The position numbers and the translations under genes are program-made. Of a DNA stretch of 64,000 bases, positions 23,139 through 34,514 are shown piece after piece. This DNA comes from Perilla frutescens. Lineage: Eukaryota; Streptophyta; Magnoliopsida; Lamiales; Lamiaceae. Numbering within the stretch: position 1 is the first letter of the stretch; each line of letters begins with the position of its first letter. The stretch covers positions 74,598,317 to 74,662,316 of the forward strand of contig BRKX01000001.1 of NCBI GenBank assembly GCA_026008535.1. The letters run 5' to 3'. A model generated the notes under the pieces. The model made no database searches, was not told the origin of the DNA, and saw nothing but the letters and a program-made list of their open reading frames with translations.

Positions 23139-25678
23139 TTAACTGTTGCCTCTTCCCTTCATGACATGCCTCCTTAACCCTGGAATGTGAACATTAGTGA
23201 TGTAATCTTTCCAGTCTATGTTCTCAACATCAAATCCAAACTGTTGTCTCTCTTCCTTCGACATGCATCCCATCAATCTCTTGGTGTTGCTGTTATCGAA
23301 CCTGCCATTTTTTACACGTCTTTTTAACTATTTGAAGCATCAGAGAAATATAGGATAATGCCAAGATTTAGTTGATTTTACCTTCCTCCATAGAATGTAT
23401 ATGATTCATAGATGCTTGCTAGATACTTTGCTTGTTCCACTGATTTCCTGCAGATAAGTTCTAGCTTTTGGGACAACTTCCCGTCAAGGTTGGCCAGAGC
23501 TCCTAATCCGGTTCTTTTGATTGCGTGCCTCCAGAGGTGAGCAGAGAAATCTTCCATGGAGCTGAATAGCTTCATTTTTGGAACACGGACTGGGCTCCCT
23601 GTCGAATCCATGACAGGCGAGGAACTGAAGTGCTCGTGGAGCAATGTGGCTAGGTCCCTGAAAACTAATGGGTTGACAACAGATGATGCGACCTGATAGA
23701 TACTGCACTCTGGTTTTCCAGCTGCTCCATGCTTTGCCATGGCTGCCAAGGTCGCGTTAACAACCATATCCGCCGGAACCTGAACCAACTCATTTTCTCA
23801 GTTACCGGCTTTGAAGTCCCAAACAGGTAAACTGTAATAGACTTCAACTTCTTGTAGAGAAACTACTAGGAATCAATATACTTTTATCAAATTTTAGTAT
23901 GGCTACTTACTACATCAAGAGCTCCATTGGGGTCGACAAGAAATCCCGTGAGCTGCCCCTTCCCATACTGCAGAATGATTGGATCCATCATCCTGGTCAA
24001 TATACATTTATGTTAGTTAACCTGAAAAAAAAAATCTCTAACGTTCATCCAGAATGCATCTGTGGGTACCTGTTTCCTTCCATCCATCCGGGGAATGGTT
24101 CTTTGTGCGTGCTCTCAATGACACTGGGTCTAATCACGACTACTGGTATGTCGCCCCTTAAATTATCTATCATCATTTCTCCCATTGCCTTTGTGAACAC
24201 GTATGTATCTTGCCAACCAAATTTCTTAGCCCTGATAGATCACGGGTTTTGGATATGCGATTAGGATTTACTTGAAGAGATCTTGATATCCTTACATTTT
24301 CATGATAGACTAAGATTACATATTACCTCTGCATTCCTAGTTCTTTCATTTTCTGAAGCAGTGAATCATCTCCGAGAGCATTTTTTGCTTCCACAACTGT
24401 CTTTATTTCATCTTCAACGCTCAATTCGGGAAGTGATGCATGATGGTTGCCATAAACGATGGTCTCACCTAGTATACTTTCACCTATGCAGAAAGGTTTT
24501 TCCATAATTCTGCCTTGCCTCTGTCCATTTACGTAAGCTGGTGAAAATAGGTCGAAAAATGTAGAAGAACTTGTTAGATTTACTTACCTATAATGTGCAA
24601 ATTTATAGAGACTGGTATGATTTTAGGAAGTTTGTTAGAAGTAGTTGGACACTATTAGGATGGACATTTCATAACTGTGTTTCACTTAATCTTTACTTGC
24701 CTGTTGATACTTGTAGGAAAAGCTTCAGTTTCAGGCATTGTTTGGCGAAGCTCATGAGTCGAGTCGGGCCGCCTGTGTTTATGTCAAGAGCTGTATCATA
24801 CCTGGAATCATTCAAAAATTTTACTTGAAAATCATCAGTGATCAACCTATACTTGAATGAGAAGCAGAAGTAGTATGAATTCATAACCTTTCATCAAAAG
24901 TGGTATTTGCTGCAGAATTTATGATCACATCAACCTCTCTAGCCATGAATTCTGCTGCATCTTCATCTAATCCAAGATTAGTTTCGCAGACGTTTCCAAC
25001 CACAGGAATTAATTTACTCAACATGAAAGTTTGATAAGATTTCCCATGAATTTGCTTCAGATTCTTGAAAATTTCTGCATTGATGATCTACAGCGCACAG
25101 ACACACTTATCAGAAACTTCTGCACAAAAAGTGACTGAAAAAATCAAGAATTTCATACTTCATTTTTCAATCTCTCTGCCACAGCTTCTTTGTTCTTGGC
25201 CTTGATCAAGACAAATATCTTATGAACATCAGGAGCTGTCCGTAGCATTTTCTCGATGAGAACTGAAACTCAGGCAACCGAAGGAGTTGAAACGGCTAGC
25301 TAGTACAAACGTTGATAGAGGAATCGAAAAAGGTAAGAAAAGAGAGACGATACCTTTGCCCAGAAATCCAGTTGCACCAGTGATGAGAAAGGTTTTCCCT
25401 CTTAGAAATTTGACAATGCCAATCCCTTCATCATGCATCTCCAAATCCTTCCCGTTCGGGCTTAAGACTAAACTCCCGGCTTCCATCAACGCTGATCCGT
25501 GATCTTGGGTCGTTAAAACGGAAGAAATCCCAGTAGACTTGATAGCATGGCTACCACTCTGGCAGCAGACCATGCTGCTTCTATTTCGCGAAGAAACCCT
25601 CCCGTGCTTGAACTTGGACGCTCTGACGACACTGCTCGATGCAATGGAGATGGAGGAACTCAGAGAGAAAGCCTCCAT
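23139..25678 (-). CDS. FAR2: Fatty acyl reductase 2, chloroplastic (MALE STERILITY 2-like), 581 aa
   Basis: Nine exons on the minus strand: 25678-25354, 25262-25159, 25087-24888, 24801-24701, 24537-24327, 24231-24070, 23992-23911, 23779-23382, 23301-23139. They total 581 aa. Residues 1-50 are Ser-rich and basic, like a chloroplast transit peptide. The NADPH-binding TGATGFLGK lies at 100-108 and the catalytic YxxxK at Y323-K327. The FAR C-terminal domain ends with an NVHIPGLRRHVMKGR block typical of MS2. MS2 reduces palmitoyl-ACP to fatty alcohol in plastids of tapetal cells for sporopollenin and exine formation. The intron after exon 4 has a perfect GC-type donor (CAG/GCAAGT), needed to read VSTAYVNG. 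An in-frame Met nine codons upstream (25705) is an alternative start; 25678 matches the MEA- start of the family. Confidence 0.93.
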
Positions 25679-25739
25679 TGTTGCAGAAGGGAAATTAGTA
25701 AACAAAAAAAGGATGCAAGATAATCCTATGCTCTTTTGA

Positions 25740-26415
25740 TAACAAGTGGTAGGTTTGCAAAGTTAGCTACTCTTCTTTTTCTTTTTTCCCTTTTTCTTCT
25801 ATATTTTTTCTTTCTTTCTTCTAACAAACTATATTGTTTTAAGATATGAGTTTGGTTAGATTAAGAAGGGTGGACAAAGAGTGAGGAGTGTGAATGAAAA
25901 TTGTGGAATTGTTAATGATTTTAAGGAGTGTGGAGATGAGAATTAGGAGGATAACAAGAAGGCTCTCTTTTTGCCACCCCCTCTTCACACATGCTTACAT
26001 TGAAGCGACTAATTTGGTGGAAAGTTGATTATTTTTTTGTCTTAATTTAGTCACCTCACACACCAAAAATAATGAATTGAATAAACCAGAATAAAGGGTG
26101 TGAGATTCTGACTGGATTTTCACTTTTCTTGACAAAATGAAACAAGCATCACATATAGTGAAAATTTGCCATTTTGCTCCAATAATCCCTACATATAATT
26201 GAAATTTCATTCAAATAACGGCAAACAAATCATACTTGCATCACAAAAACTCACATCCCTCAAGCTCCACTTTCCCCTCTCCAATTATTTTATATATATA
26301 TCCTAAATATGCATCAATTTAAATCCTAAGCAAAGATCTTAACTAATTAATAGACCAACATCTGGGATTATGGCAAATTCCCTTTTCCCTGCTACTCTCC
26401 AGTTGTAGAAGAACT
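25740..26415. other. Intergenic region between FAR2 promoter and ATXR4 3' end
   Basis: AT-rich DNA with TTTCTTC runs near 25768-25820, which would be the FAR2 upstream region on the minus strand, and no ORF with family resemblance. No element boundaries are visible. Confidence 0.6.
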
Positions 26416-29400
26416 TCACTCCTTTGAAACACATCTAGGGCAGTCACACTTGAAACCGTATCCTTCGTACAGGAATTTTTGCCGAGCCTCGTAACTCATG
26501 CTGGCGTCAAGGTAGCATATTCGCAGCTCTTCCCCTGCAATGAGAAAACGTTCGTGCATTAGTTCACCGGTTTTTGAAAGTGATTCTTTTCTACTTAAAA
26601 GGGAAGATATGAAAATAGGATAGTGAACGCAAAGAAACATGCAACCTACTTGAGTGTGAGGCACCCTATGTTAACATACTTTTAAAGGTGATGCAAAATA
26701 AAAAGGAAAGATCTTTCAGAAGTAATCAGCTTGTAAATGTCCACATGCGACCATCCTATAAATAATAGGAAATTATGAGCCACCTTGATATCCAGATACA
26801 TGTAAGAAAAGTATTCGGAGTGTTTGCTAAGTGAATAAATGGCAAGCTACCATGAAGAACCTCCTTAGAAAATCAAATATTCCAGATTACCAAAGGAAAT
26901 AAATCATGGTCAAAATAAAGTACCTTCTTCGATGTCACGGAGAGCCACCATTTTACCTTCCGCATCTTCGCTCCATACAAAATTTACATTAGGATCTGCA
27001 ATAAAAGGGAAAAATGCCATGCTCATTTATCAGCAAAATTACAAATTACATTGCTGCTCTTTAGCTACAGCCTTGCATTCTGAACTACTTCAACCAAAAC
27101 CTGATTTACTTGGTGTTTATGTATCTTAAGTGCCAAATAATGGAAGTTAAGGAGACTGTTACAGTTCAAACCGGTAGAAATGACAAGGATGGTTATAGTA
27201 AATATTCGATTGAAGCTTACTGAACAAATGACCTTCTTTGGTTAATAAGGGAAATGTAAGCACTGAGATTGCCAGAAACTAGAGATCTTACCACAAGAGT
27301 GATTGTAAAAGGATGGAAGCATATAAATGGCATTTCCAACACCAGCTTCTCCTACTACAGATGCTGCTGCTGAAGAACGAAGGTCTTCATATGATTGTAC
27401 TGGCAGTTCAACACGGAAGGCATTGACCCGTATTCGTGTCAAAACATCAGCATACCATTCTTCAGTAAGAACTATATTCTCAGGTCAAGGAAACCACAAA
27501 ATTGTTTACGTGCAGAGTGCACTAAGCACGAAGGCCTCTGGAAACATGGACGCGTCGAATAAAATATTATAAAATGTAAAAATCATAGGTTGTGTTATTG
27601 AACTACTAAAAAGCGAGATAAGCATCACAACTACTAATAATTCACAAATGGCAGGCAAAAAGTCACCCGTGAAACAAGTTATCAATTTATCATGAATCTT
27701 GACAAGGAAAAACGCCCATGCAAACTTAATAGAAGATAGGACTCTCACTCTAGGAGTTTAGGACAAGAAGTTCCATACTTTCAATTGACAAGGAAAATTA
27801 ACCATACAGGCATGCACAAAGCAACAAAGGTAAGTAAGTTCTAGGGTTTTGTTTTTGTTTCTTTTACTGTTGTAATATCAACTTTAAAGAAACTGGTGTG
27901 TAAAAAAGTGAATGGGAAACATTTTATGCAAAATCAAGACATGCACCTTGTAGCACTTAGGGCAATTCAAAAAAGGTGCACAAGAGGCGTGCCCGCCTCT
28001 CAGGCCTTATACCTTTATCTACACTGATGCAGGAATGACATAAAAGCTATCATGAAATCATTCAAGAGTCTCTCTCTATCTCACGTTGGGTGAGGGTGCT
28101 TACTGCTTAATGAATTCAATCATTCACAAACATCACTTCATAAGGATACATGACAGCAGCTCCTCATTCTCTTCCTCTCCCTTAGTAGCTGAGCCCTTCG
28201 ACTCATCCTTCTCTACCTTAATATCCGCACCCTCGAGAATACTGTACAGCAGGGAAAATTCCTCTTTTATCTGAGAACAATTACACACAGAAATGAAGAA
28301 GAAATTAATTCATGACTATGGTTTAAATCAAGAAGTAAGATTTTCAACTTGAGCAAAATGGAGCCTCTCTTTTTCATAGATATAGATAAATTTGCATGAG
28401 AAAGGACCTTACCTAGATTAATTTCTTAAAACTACAAAAAAAAGCTTAAGTATGAGGGGAGAAGAAGCATTGAATGTAAGAAACATAACTATGGCTGGGA
28501 ATGGGTAAGAGTCCACGAACTATCTAAATTGATACAGAGAAAACACAAACATTAGACATCTGTGTAAGTGGAAAACCAGAATTATGTAAAACTCATGCAA
28601 GGATTCCCCAGATATTCTTTTATTACAAAGACAATCAGACTGTATCTGCCTTCAATTCAACCAAGAAATCCAGGTTTAAGACCTATAACAAACAAAACAA
28701 GAAGGATAGCAATAATCACACACAATAAAAACTAGGTTAGAATGAGTTAGTGTGGCCAGGTGATGGTCAGTTCAAAAATAGATAGATAGCATTTCAAATA
28801 TACCTTATAATTCCATAGATTTTCTGCATATACTATGCTTCTGATAAAATACACAAGTAAACATCATACCTATATCTATGATCTTCTCCAAGTTCGAAGA
28901 TTTTCTTAAGGTAGACACCTTTTTCCTTAAGCATAAGAAAGCAATCGGGGATACTGAAGAATCTTACCAGAGAAATTTTTTCTGGTGTCAAACTCTCCCC
29001 ATGAAGTAAATCAAACATGGCAGTAGGGATCTTCCTTGCAATAATTTGACAGGCAAACCGCTTGACCATAAGAGGATATTTTAGACCCCGTTGTCTACAA
29101 CAGAAGAAGTAGTGAGTATCCAATATCATCACATAACTTGAAATGAGCTAAATAAAGATATTCATACCGGCAGTATTCATGAAAGCTTGACCAGTCTACC
29201 TGCTTCTCAACGTCGTAAAACTTCTGATGTCGTGAAGCAAAGATTACAAGTTAATAAACTCAAGATATAGATTATAGAACAAACAACAAACCATAAGCTG
29301 ATCAAAATATTCAATATCAAGGAGATGCCATTAGGGTATCACTAAAAGATGCACAGAAAATTGAAATACATCAAATGCAATACTACTACAACCTCAACAT

Positions 29401-29958
29401 AATGATTTACATATTTTTCTAGTTTTGTTCTACAGCATATCAATTAAATATAAAATTAGTACTTCCAAATTGAGGCCACACCCTCAAACTCAACGAAAAA
29501 ACATAACCCCATTCTAAACCCTACGAAAAAAAAAAAGTATGAACGCAGTACGTATGTGCGATGATGATTACCTTCGAGCTCTGTTCACACAGTTCGCTGC
29601 AGAAGGACACCGTGGGAGAAGGTTCCGCGCCGCTGTCGCGTTTTGGGAGTCGCCTGAGACAGTAATAGCAGACGCAGTTCATCATAGAGAGGTACGGGTG
29701 CGCAACGACAGGTTTCGCGGAGTGGAGTACTTCGCCGGCGGCGAGATTTTGCAACGCGAACGCGGCCCGGCCCACATTCTTGGTGGGCGCGACGCCGACG
29801 GGAGGCGGAGTGTAGAGAGGCTTCTTTGGTTCGGACGAGGCGGCCGACTCGGTGGCGGAAGTGGAGAAGGATGAGAGAAACGGCAGCGCTCTGGCGCGAC
29901 GGTGGTGGAGGGTTTTGAGATCGAAAGCTTGACGGCTGAAACGGGCTAAGCGCGACAT
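26416..29958 (-). CDS. ATXR4: SET-domain protein, ATXR4 (SDG38) type, 353 aa
   Basis: Seven exons on the minus strand: 29958-29572, 29223-29168, 29094-28968, 28270-28150, 27471-27292, 26995-26924, 26534-26416. They total 353 aa. The N-terminus (MSRLARFSRQAF...) is basic and Ser-rich, like a mitochondrial or plastid presequence. A GRAAFALQNLAAGEVL block opens the SET region and a Cys cluster (CYYCLRRL ... CSELC) lies near residues 95-125. The SET core has LPSFYNHSCDPN and GEELRICYLDASMSYEARQ, followed by a CDCPRC post-SET end. Arabidopsis ATXR4 is annotated as a putative histone-lysine methyltransferase; the substrate here is unknown. Exon 4 ends TCAT/GTATCC, a weak donor chosen because it restores the EELLSFLTEEWY frame. 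A shortened copy of exon 1 lies at 34288-34431. Confidence 0.9.
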
Positions 29959-29968
29959 TTTTTCGCAG

Positions 29969-30019
<51 letters not shown>
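29969..30019. repeat. TG/GA microsatellite in ATXR4 5' leader
   Basis: TG repeats (29971-29990) run into GA repeats to 30019, directly upstream of the ATXR4 start. The equivalent, expanded repeat is at 34444-34514 in the duplicated block. Confidence 0.9.
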
Positions 30020-30021
<2 letters not shown>

Positions 30022-30206
30022 CGAGTGTGAGTGTGCTAAATGACTAAATGGTGATACGCCCAGTTTTTTAATTACTATAAATCATACTTTATTTTTTTCT
30101 CCAAAAAAAAAACTTAATTTTAAAAAAAAATTAAAGATAAATTGAAACTAACTTAACCTAATTGCGTACATTGAAAGTAATTTATGTTTTCAACAATTAT
30201 CGTAAA

Positions 30207-30590
30207 TCAATAGAGCTGCTCGCGAGCTATTTAGGGATCGGTTCGGAAAAAAAATAAAGTTCATTTGTTTTCTGAATGAGTTGAACTCGAGGCAGGCTCG
30301 AACAAAATAGTATTTGGCCAGATCAACTTGCAAACATGTTTGAACTTGAACGGGGAATATGTAAATTAATTGAACCTTTTTTTCGAGCATTCGAGCTAGG
30401 CTCGATTAGTTAAATTTTGAATATTTCACGGGTCGAATTCAAACACGACAAATATTTGTCGAGTCGAATTTGAATAAGAGGAAAAAAGTTTGAAACCAGC
30501 TCAGCTCGAGCTCGAGTTTGAATATTCCTTAACGGGCTGAGTTTAAATATCAAGATATTCGGCTCGTTTCGATTCGTTTACAGCCCTAAT
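30207..30590. mobile_element. GAGCTCGAA-rich hAT-like repeat, unit 1 copy
   Basis: It begins near TAGAGCTGCTCGCGAGC and ends near TTTACAGCCCTA, approximate inverted ends of TAGRGCTG type. The interior has GCTCGAA and GAGCTCGAG motifs. No clean target duplication is visible. The unit 2 counterpart is 34556-35035. Confidence 0.55.
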
Positions 30591-31202
30591 TGCAACAATT
30601 GAAGACGAGCATGTGGCACAACATTTTAAATTGCTTATATGTAGATAGTAGTAGGCGAAGCCACAAAATGTAAAACTTCATATGAATTTTAATGTATTAG
30701 ATATTTATTCATTTTTATCTTATTTATGTTGTTAAGGGTTTGTTTGGTAGATGATATAAGCTTGTCATGCGTCAATCATTTATACAGACTATAGTATAAC
30801 ATGTCATATTTGTTTAGTAGATAATATAAGGGTGTCATGTGTTAACCATTTATATGGGCTATGGTATAACATATCACATCGTGCAGGTGGTATATGTAAT
30901 ACCATACATAATTATTAAAAATTACAGACTAAAATAACATTGCAAATATTAATTAAAAATCTTATTATAGAATATTCGCACAATATATGATAACTAATTA
31001 AAAGATATTTCATGAATTAAAATTTTAGAGAGAATCTAATAAATCCAAGCAAACACTTTATTATTAATATACAAGAGTATATTTTAATACAACAAAACAA
31101 ACATAATATTGATGTCTTATACGTAAAAACACATCACATGCCAATCATAGATAATCTTATACCATACTATCTAGCAAGCGAGCCATAAACGTGTAAATTT
31201 AA
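30591..31202. other. AT-rich DNA downstream of SDR-A
   Basis: Contains repeated GATATAAGSKTGTCATGYGT and ATATGGGCTATGGTATAACAT-like blocks at about 30750-30880, a short internal tandem repeat. Part of it recurs in unit 2 at about 35100-35620. No gene is seen. Confidence 0.6.
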
Positions 31203-32038
31203 TTAAATTACGGATCCCCCATTGACCCGAATAATCTGCCCGTTTACCCACTGACCCGCATCCGTAGCCAGAAATCCCACCACCGGAGCCACGTCATCCG
31301 TCTCCCCAAGGCGGCCAAACGGGCAGTCCGCCTCCGCCTTTATTATCACCTCCTCCGTCGTCCCGGCGAAGAGCATCTCCGTCGCGACAGGCCCCGGCGC
31401 CACCGCATTCGCAGTTATTCCCGTTCCCTTCAGCTCCTTGGCTAAAATCTTCATCGCCTCCACCGCCGCCTTCGACGCCGTGTAAGCCGCGCAACCCGGC
31501 CACAGCGACGCCACCAGCGACGAAGTCAAGCAAATGATCCTCCCCCCTCCGCCGCGCTTTATCCTGTTAAGAATCAGTTCAACTTCCAGCTAAATCATGC
31601 GAATCGACGGATTAATTACCTGTTCGCGGCTTCTCTGCAGCATAAGAAGTCGCCTCGCGCGTTGATAGCGAAGGTGCTGTCGAAATCTCCGACGGCGGTG
31701 TCGGCGAGCGAGGGGTACTTGGAGTCTGCAACGCCGGCTGAGTTGACAAGGATGTGAACCTCCGAGTTGAAGGCCGATTCCGCCGCGTCGAACAGCGATT
31801 TAACCTGCTCCGGAGCGGAGATGTCGGCTCGGAAGGTGGCGGCGCGGACGTCGGAGCCGGTGTTGATTTGGGCGGCCAGTGACTCGGCTTGAGCGGAGTT
31901 GGAGGAGTAGTTGATGACAACTCTGGCGCCGAGGGAAGCCAAATGGAGGGCGATTGCGCGCCCGATTCCGCGTGAGGCGCCGGTGACAATGGCGACTCTG
32001 TCTTTGAGCGGCGGCGCGGCGGCGCTTGATGTAGCCAT
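31203..32038 (-). CDS. SDR-A: NADPH-dependent aldehyde reductase-like, 259 aa (diverged copy)
   Basis: Two exons on the minus strand, 32038-31620 and 31563-31203, join at AANR/IKRGGGG. The protein is a classical short-chain dehydrogenase/reductase with TGASRGIG cofactor motif (19-26), NSAG, a Ser pair before the active site, YTASK catalytic motif, and PGPVATEM. The plant subfamily is annotated NADPH-dependent aldehyde reductase-like and reduces reactive carbonyls; the substrate here is not known. Compared with the tandem paralog at 35712-36547 it carries GDFLCC for GAFLCC, SLWPGC for SLRPGY, loss of one codon in the MVRILAKEL helix, changes after the MFFAG equivalent, and a GGSVI rather than GGYV end. 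The paralog keeps the residues usual for the family, so this copy is the more diverged. The frame and catalytic residues remain intact. Confidence 0.92.
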
Positions 32039-32615
32039 GGAATTCCGACGATTTTGCTGTAAATTGGTAGGTTTTGCAGAGGAAAAAGGAGATCAAATGA
32101 TCAAACATGCGGTGTCGCTTGCATGTACATCACATACTATATTGGGGATTTTTGGCTTTTTTTTACAGATTTGAACAGCGCTAGCATTCAAGTGATTATT
32201 TGAGTGATTTTCCTAATTTTCGAATTTTGAGTGATTCACTTAGTAGTGATTTTGCGGTCGAAATCTTTTATTGCACATTTGGTGTTATATTCTCTATTGC
32301 ACACTTGGTTTTTTTAGTTTTTTTCAATTTTTTCTTTGATTTCAATTTTTTATACTTTAGTTTAATTTTACACTTATTATTTAGAATTCATCAAACCCAA
32401 TTGGAATGCATTGTAATTTTTTATTATTTAATTTAAAATTTTGAGTTATTAATTGATTATTTGAATTTTTTGTGCAGTTTGGATTGAATTATTTACAGTA
32501 TAGTCAAGCTCACAATCCCACTTAACATATACATTGCGGTTTACCTTTTCAAGCTACGATTTATTTAAATAAATCGTGCCATGATTTACCTCTTTTATAC
32601 AATGTCGCGATTTAC
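32039..32615. other. SDR-A upstream region
   Basis: SDR-A promoter side (32039-32170), then AT-rich DNA with TTGCAC boxes (32270-32310). A degenerate single copy of the AATCCCACT...GCGATTTACC repeat lies at 32510-32615 and is present twice in tandem at 38024-38229. Confidence 0.6.
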
Positions 32616-32728
32616 CTCTTGAATATGACATTTTCTTATCGTTTCTTACCCACTTTTACTGGAACCGTATGTCAGCATCTTCATTGTTATGACAAAACTA
32701 TTACAAACATGTACTTTTATAGTCTTTA
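32616..32728 (+). pseudogene. RRP5-derived gene fragment, unit 1 copy (first part)
   Basis: The sequence aligns with the end of RRP5 exon 7 and the start of its intron 7 (about 45250-45360): CTTATCGTTTCTTACCCAC, then ACTGGAACCGTATGTCAGC, then TATTACAAACATGTACTTTTA. It includes intron sequence, so it was copied as DNA and not through spliced RNA. The remainder (34132-34159) is split off by the Helitron. Confidence 0.85.
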
Positions 32729-34131
32729 CTAGTTTGTTACCCGTACGATGTACGGGATCAATTTATATTTTAAAGTATTTTAAATAATATTATAATTTAA
32801 GAGCTTGATTAAAAAATATAAATTAACATTTTGAATTATCCGAATATGTAATTTATTTATTCAATCAATATTTCATTTTTATGTCCCATTATAAATTTTG
32901 ATAGGATTGATTCATCTGTAATATAACCATCAGTTTTTTGGTTATTAAATAATTTATTATGTCCAATAAACATATACTCTTATATATCTATGTCGATTTT
33001 ATTAATTTGTAAAACTTTATACTATATTTATATATATTGGTGTTTTTTATAGTTTCAATTAATGTTAGCAACTAATAAATAATAATCGTGCAATATATTA
33101 TAATATTCGACTGTATTGAATCGGGCAAACTGAAAGTTAAATATAAGACATAAATGTGAGCTTCATGCTATTTTTATATATAATAAATTTGGTTCTAGCT
33201 CTAAACACTCAAATTTGAATTTTGAAATTCAAATTGTCCTTGTAAGATTGGAAAAAAATGATTTTTTGTGCACTCCTTAGCAATACTTTTCAGAAAATTA
33301 TTAAAAAATAAATTCTGCATGGGAATCATAGATTTAATGTTTTTAAGCATGATTTTTAGCACTTTAGGAGGGAAAAAATCATGAAATTATTATGATTAAG
33401 CTAATGTCACCTTCTCCATAAACTAAATACGTCTTTGATATCATGTTATGAGAAGAAAAAAATATATATATTTTATTCTTGATTAGAAAAAGGAGTGAAG
33501 ACTGCTCTTATGTCACCAACACACCTTAAATATTAAAGGTTCAATAATCATTTATTCTTGAACTTTTGTTCCTTTGTGAATTTTCTGAGAAGTCATATTT
33601 GCCTCATTCTCGCCGGCAAGCAACGGAAGCCTAAATGGCGCACCATCATCTCTTCCGATGCATACTGTGAATCTTGAAACTGGACGGGACCGTGCCAACA
33701 CTTTCCGTGCTGGAAGCCCCGATCGAATATCACCAGAATATCTCAATTTGAAGATTTTATCAAATTTTCTAAAGCTTTTGTATTTTTTTTTTAGCAAGGC
33801 CAAGGGTAAAAGAATTACAAATACAATCTTGTACATTTTGAATAGTTGGAGAAATACTATCTTGCAGATCTTAAAAAGAGAGGGATAGAAGATGAGAGTT
33901 ACATCCTTGCCTTTTAAATTTGAAAAATATAGTAAAAGGTGAAAAATTATGGCATGGTATATTAGACAAAAGCTGCAATAAAATTATAAAAATAATTCTT
34001 GATAGCCTGCCAACTTTATTAGGCAAGATTTAGGTAGTTGCATGGATATGAAATGTTTCTAGGTGGGACAATTCATGCATTTTGGGGGGAAAAATTTTGG
34101 CAGATTATTCTGTTTTAATATATAAGATAGA
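32729..34131 (-). mobile_element. Non-autonomous Helitron, 1403 bp
   Basis: On the minus strand the element starts with TCTATCTTATATATTAAAAC and ends in CTAG. Seven bases before the CTAG is a perfect 7-bp stem, 3-base loop hairpin (32740-32756, CCCGTAC/GTACGGG). It sits between A (32728) and T (34132), the canonical Helitron target, with no duplication. Flanking DNA is one RRP5-derived fragment interrupted, and unit 2 (38230-38326) shows the uninterrupted site. No Rep/helicase gene is present, so it is non-autonomous. A GC-richer stretch at about 33590-33740 may be captured host sequence. Confidence 0.9.
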
Positions 34132-34159
34132 TTTATGATTTATTTAATATAGACAAAAC
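34132..34159 (+). pseudogene. RRP5-derived gene fragment, unit 1 copy (second part)
   Basis: TTTATGATTTATTTAATATAG and GACAAAAC continue the fragment interrupted by the Helitron. They match the RRP5 intron 7/exon 8 junction area with the 3' intron end deleted between two GATTTAT-like repeats. The same deletion is present in the unit 2 copy. Confidence 0.8.
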
Positions 34160-34287
34160 GGAGAAATACTTAGTTTGTACAAACTCAACACCACCACCAC
34201 CAACCAATTTCTTCTTTCATGTGTATTCATCTTACTTGGGAGTTATGCCAACATTAGCAAATAAACACCAATAAAAAGAGAGAATTA

Positions 34288-34431
34288 GGGAGGCTTCTTT
34301 GGTTAGGAGGCGGCGACCAACTCGGTGGCGGAAGTGGAGAAGGATGAGAGAAACGACAGCGTTCTGGTGTGACGATGATGGAGGGTTTTGAGATTGAAAG
34401 CTTGACGGTAGAAACGGGCTAAGCGCGACAT
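34288..34431 (-). pseudogene. Truncated ATXR4 exon 1 copy
   Basis: The minus-strand reading begins MSRLARFYRQAFNLKTLHHR like functional ATXR4 and stays collinear for 42 codons. It then hits a TAA stop (34303-34305) where ATXR4 has GAA, and homology ends at the duplication junction (34288). Only the 5' leader and about the first 48 codons were included in the duplicated block, so no functional protein is expected. Its promoter side was duplicated too. Confidence 0.9.
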
Positions 34432-34443
34432 TTTTTTGGAGTT

Positions 34444-34449
34444 GCGCGC

Positions 34450-34514
<65 letters not shown>
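34444..34514. repeat. TG/GA microsatellite, expanded copy
   Basis: A short TG run is followed by more than 25 GA units. This is the duplicated counterpart of the repeat at 29969-30019 and is clearly longer. Confidence 0.92.

Larger units (their letters stand above)
29818..34287. repeat. Tandem segmental duplication, unit 1
   Basis: This unit runs from inside ATXR4 exon 1 to a copy of the SR-gene 3' flank. Collinear landmarks shared with unit 2 are: the ATXR4 exon 1 segment; the TG/GA microsatellite; the GAGCTCGAA-type repeat; the SDR gene; a GCTAGCATTC-containing AT segment (32170-32260); the RRP5-derived fragment; and the SR 3' flank segment (34160-34287). A Helitron (32729-34131) inserted later. 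Confidence 0.9.

Noticed and set aside
28086..28274. Plus-strand Ser-rich 62-codon frame in the ATXR4 region
   Set aside because: It is antisense to ATXR4 exon 4, whose frame joins correctly with the flanking SET exons.
31294..31989. Additional long minus- and plus-strand frames over the SDR genes (Pro/Ser/Thr-rich)
   Set aside because: High GC of the SDR exons keeps alternative frames open; only the SDR frame has family motifs.
32616..32728. RRP5-like fragment considered as a processed pseudogene
   Set aside because: It contains intron 7 sequence, so it did not arise from spliced mRNA.
34444..34514. Long simple repeat considered as a CRISPR or satellite array
   Set aside because: It is a dinucleotide microsatellite without spacers, duplicated from the ATXR4 leader.
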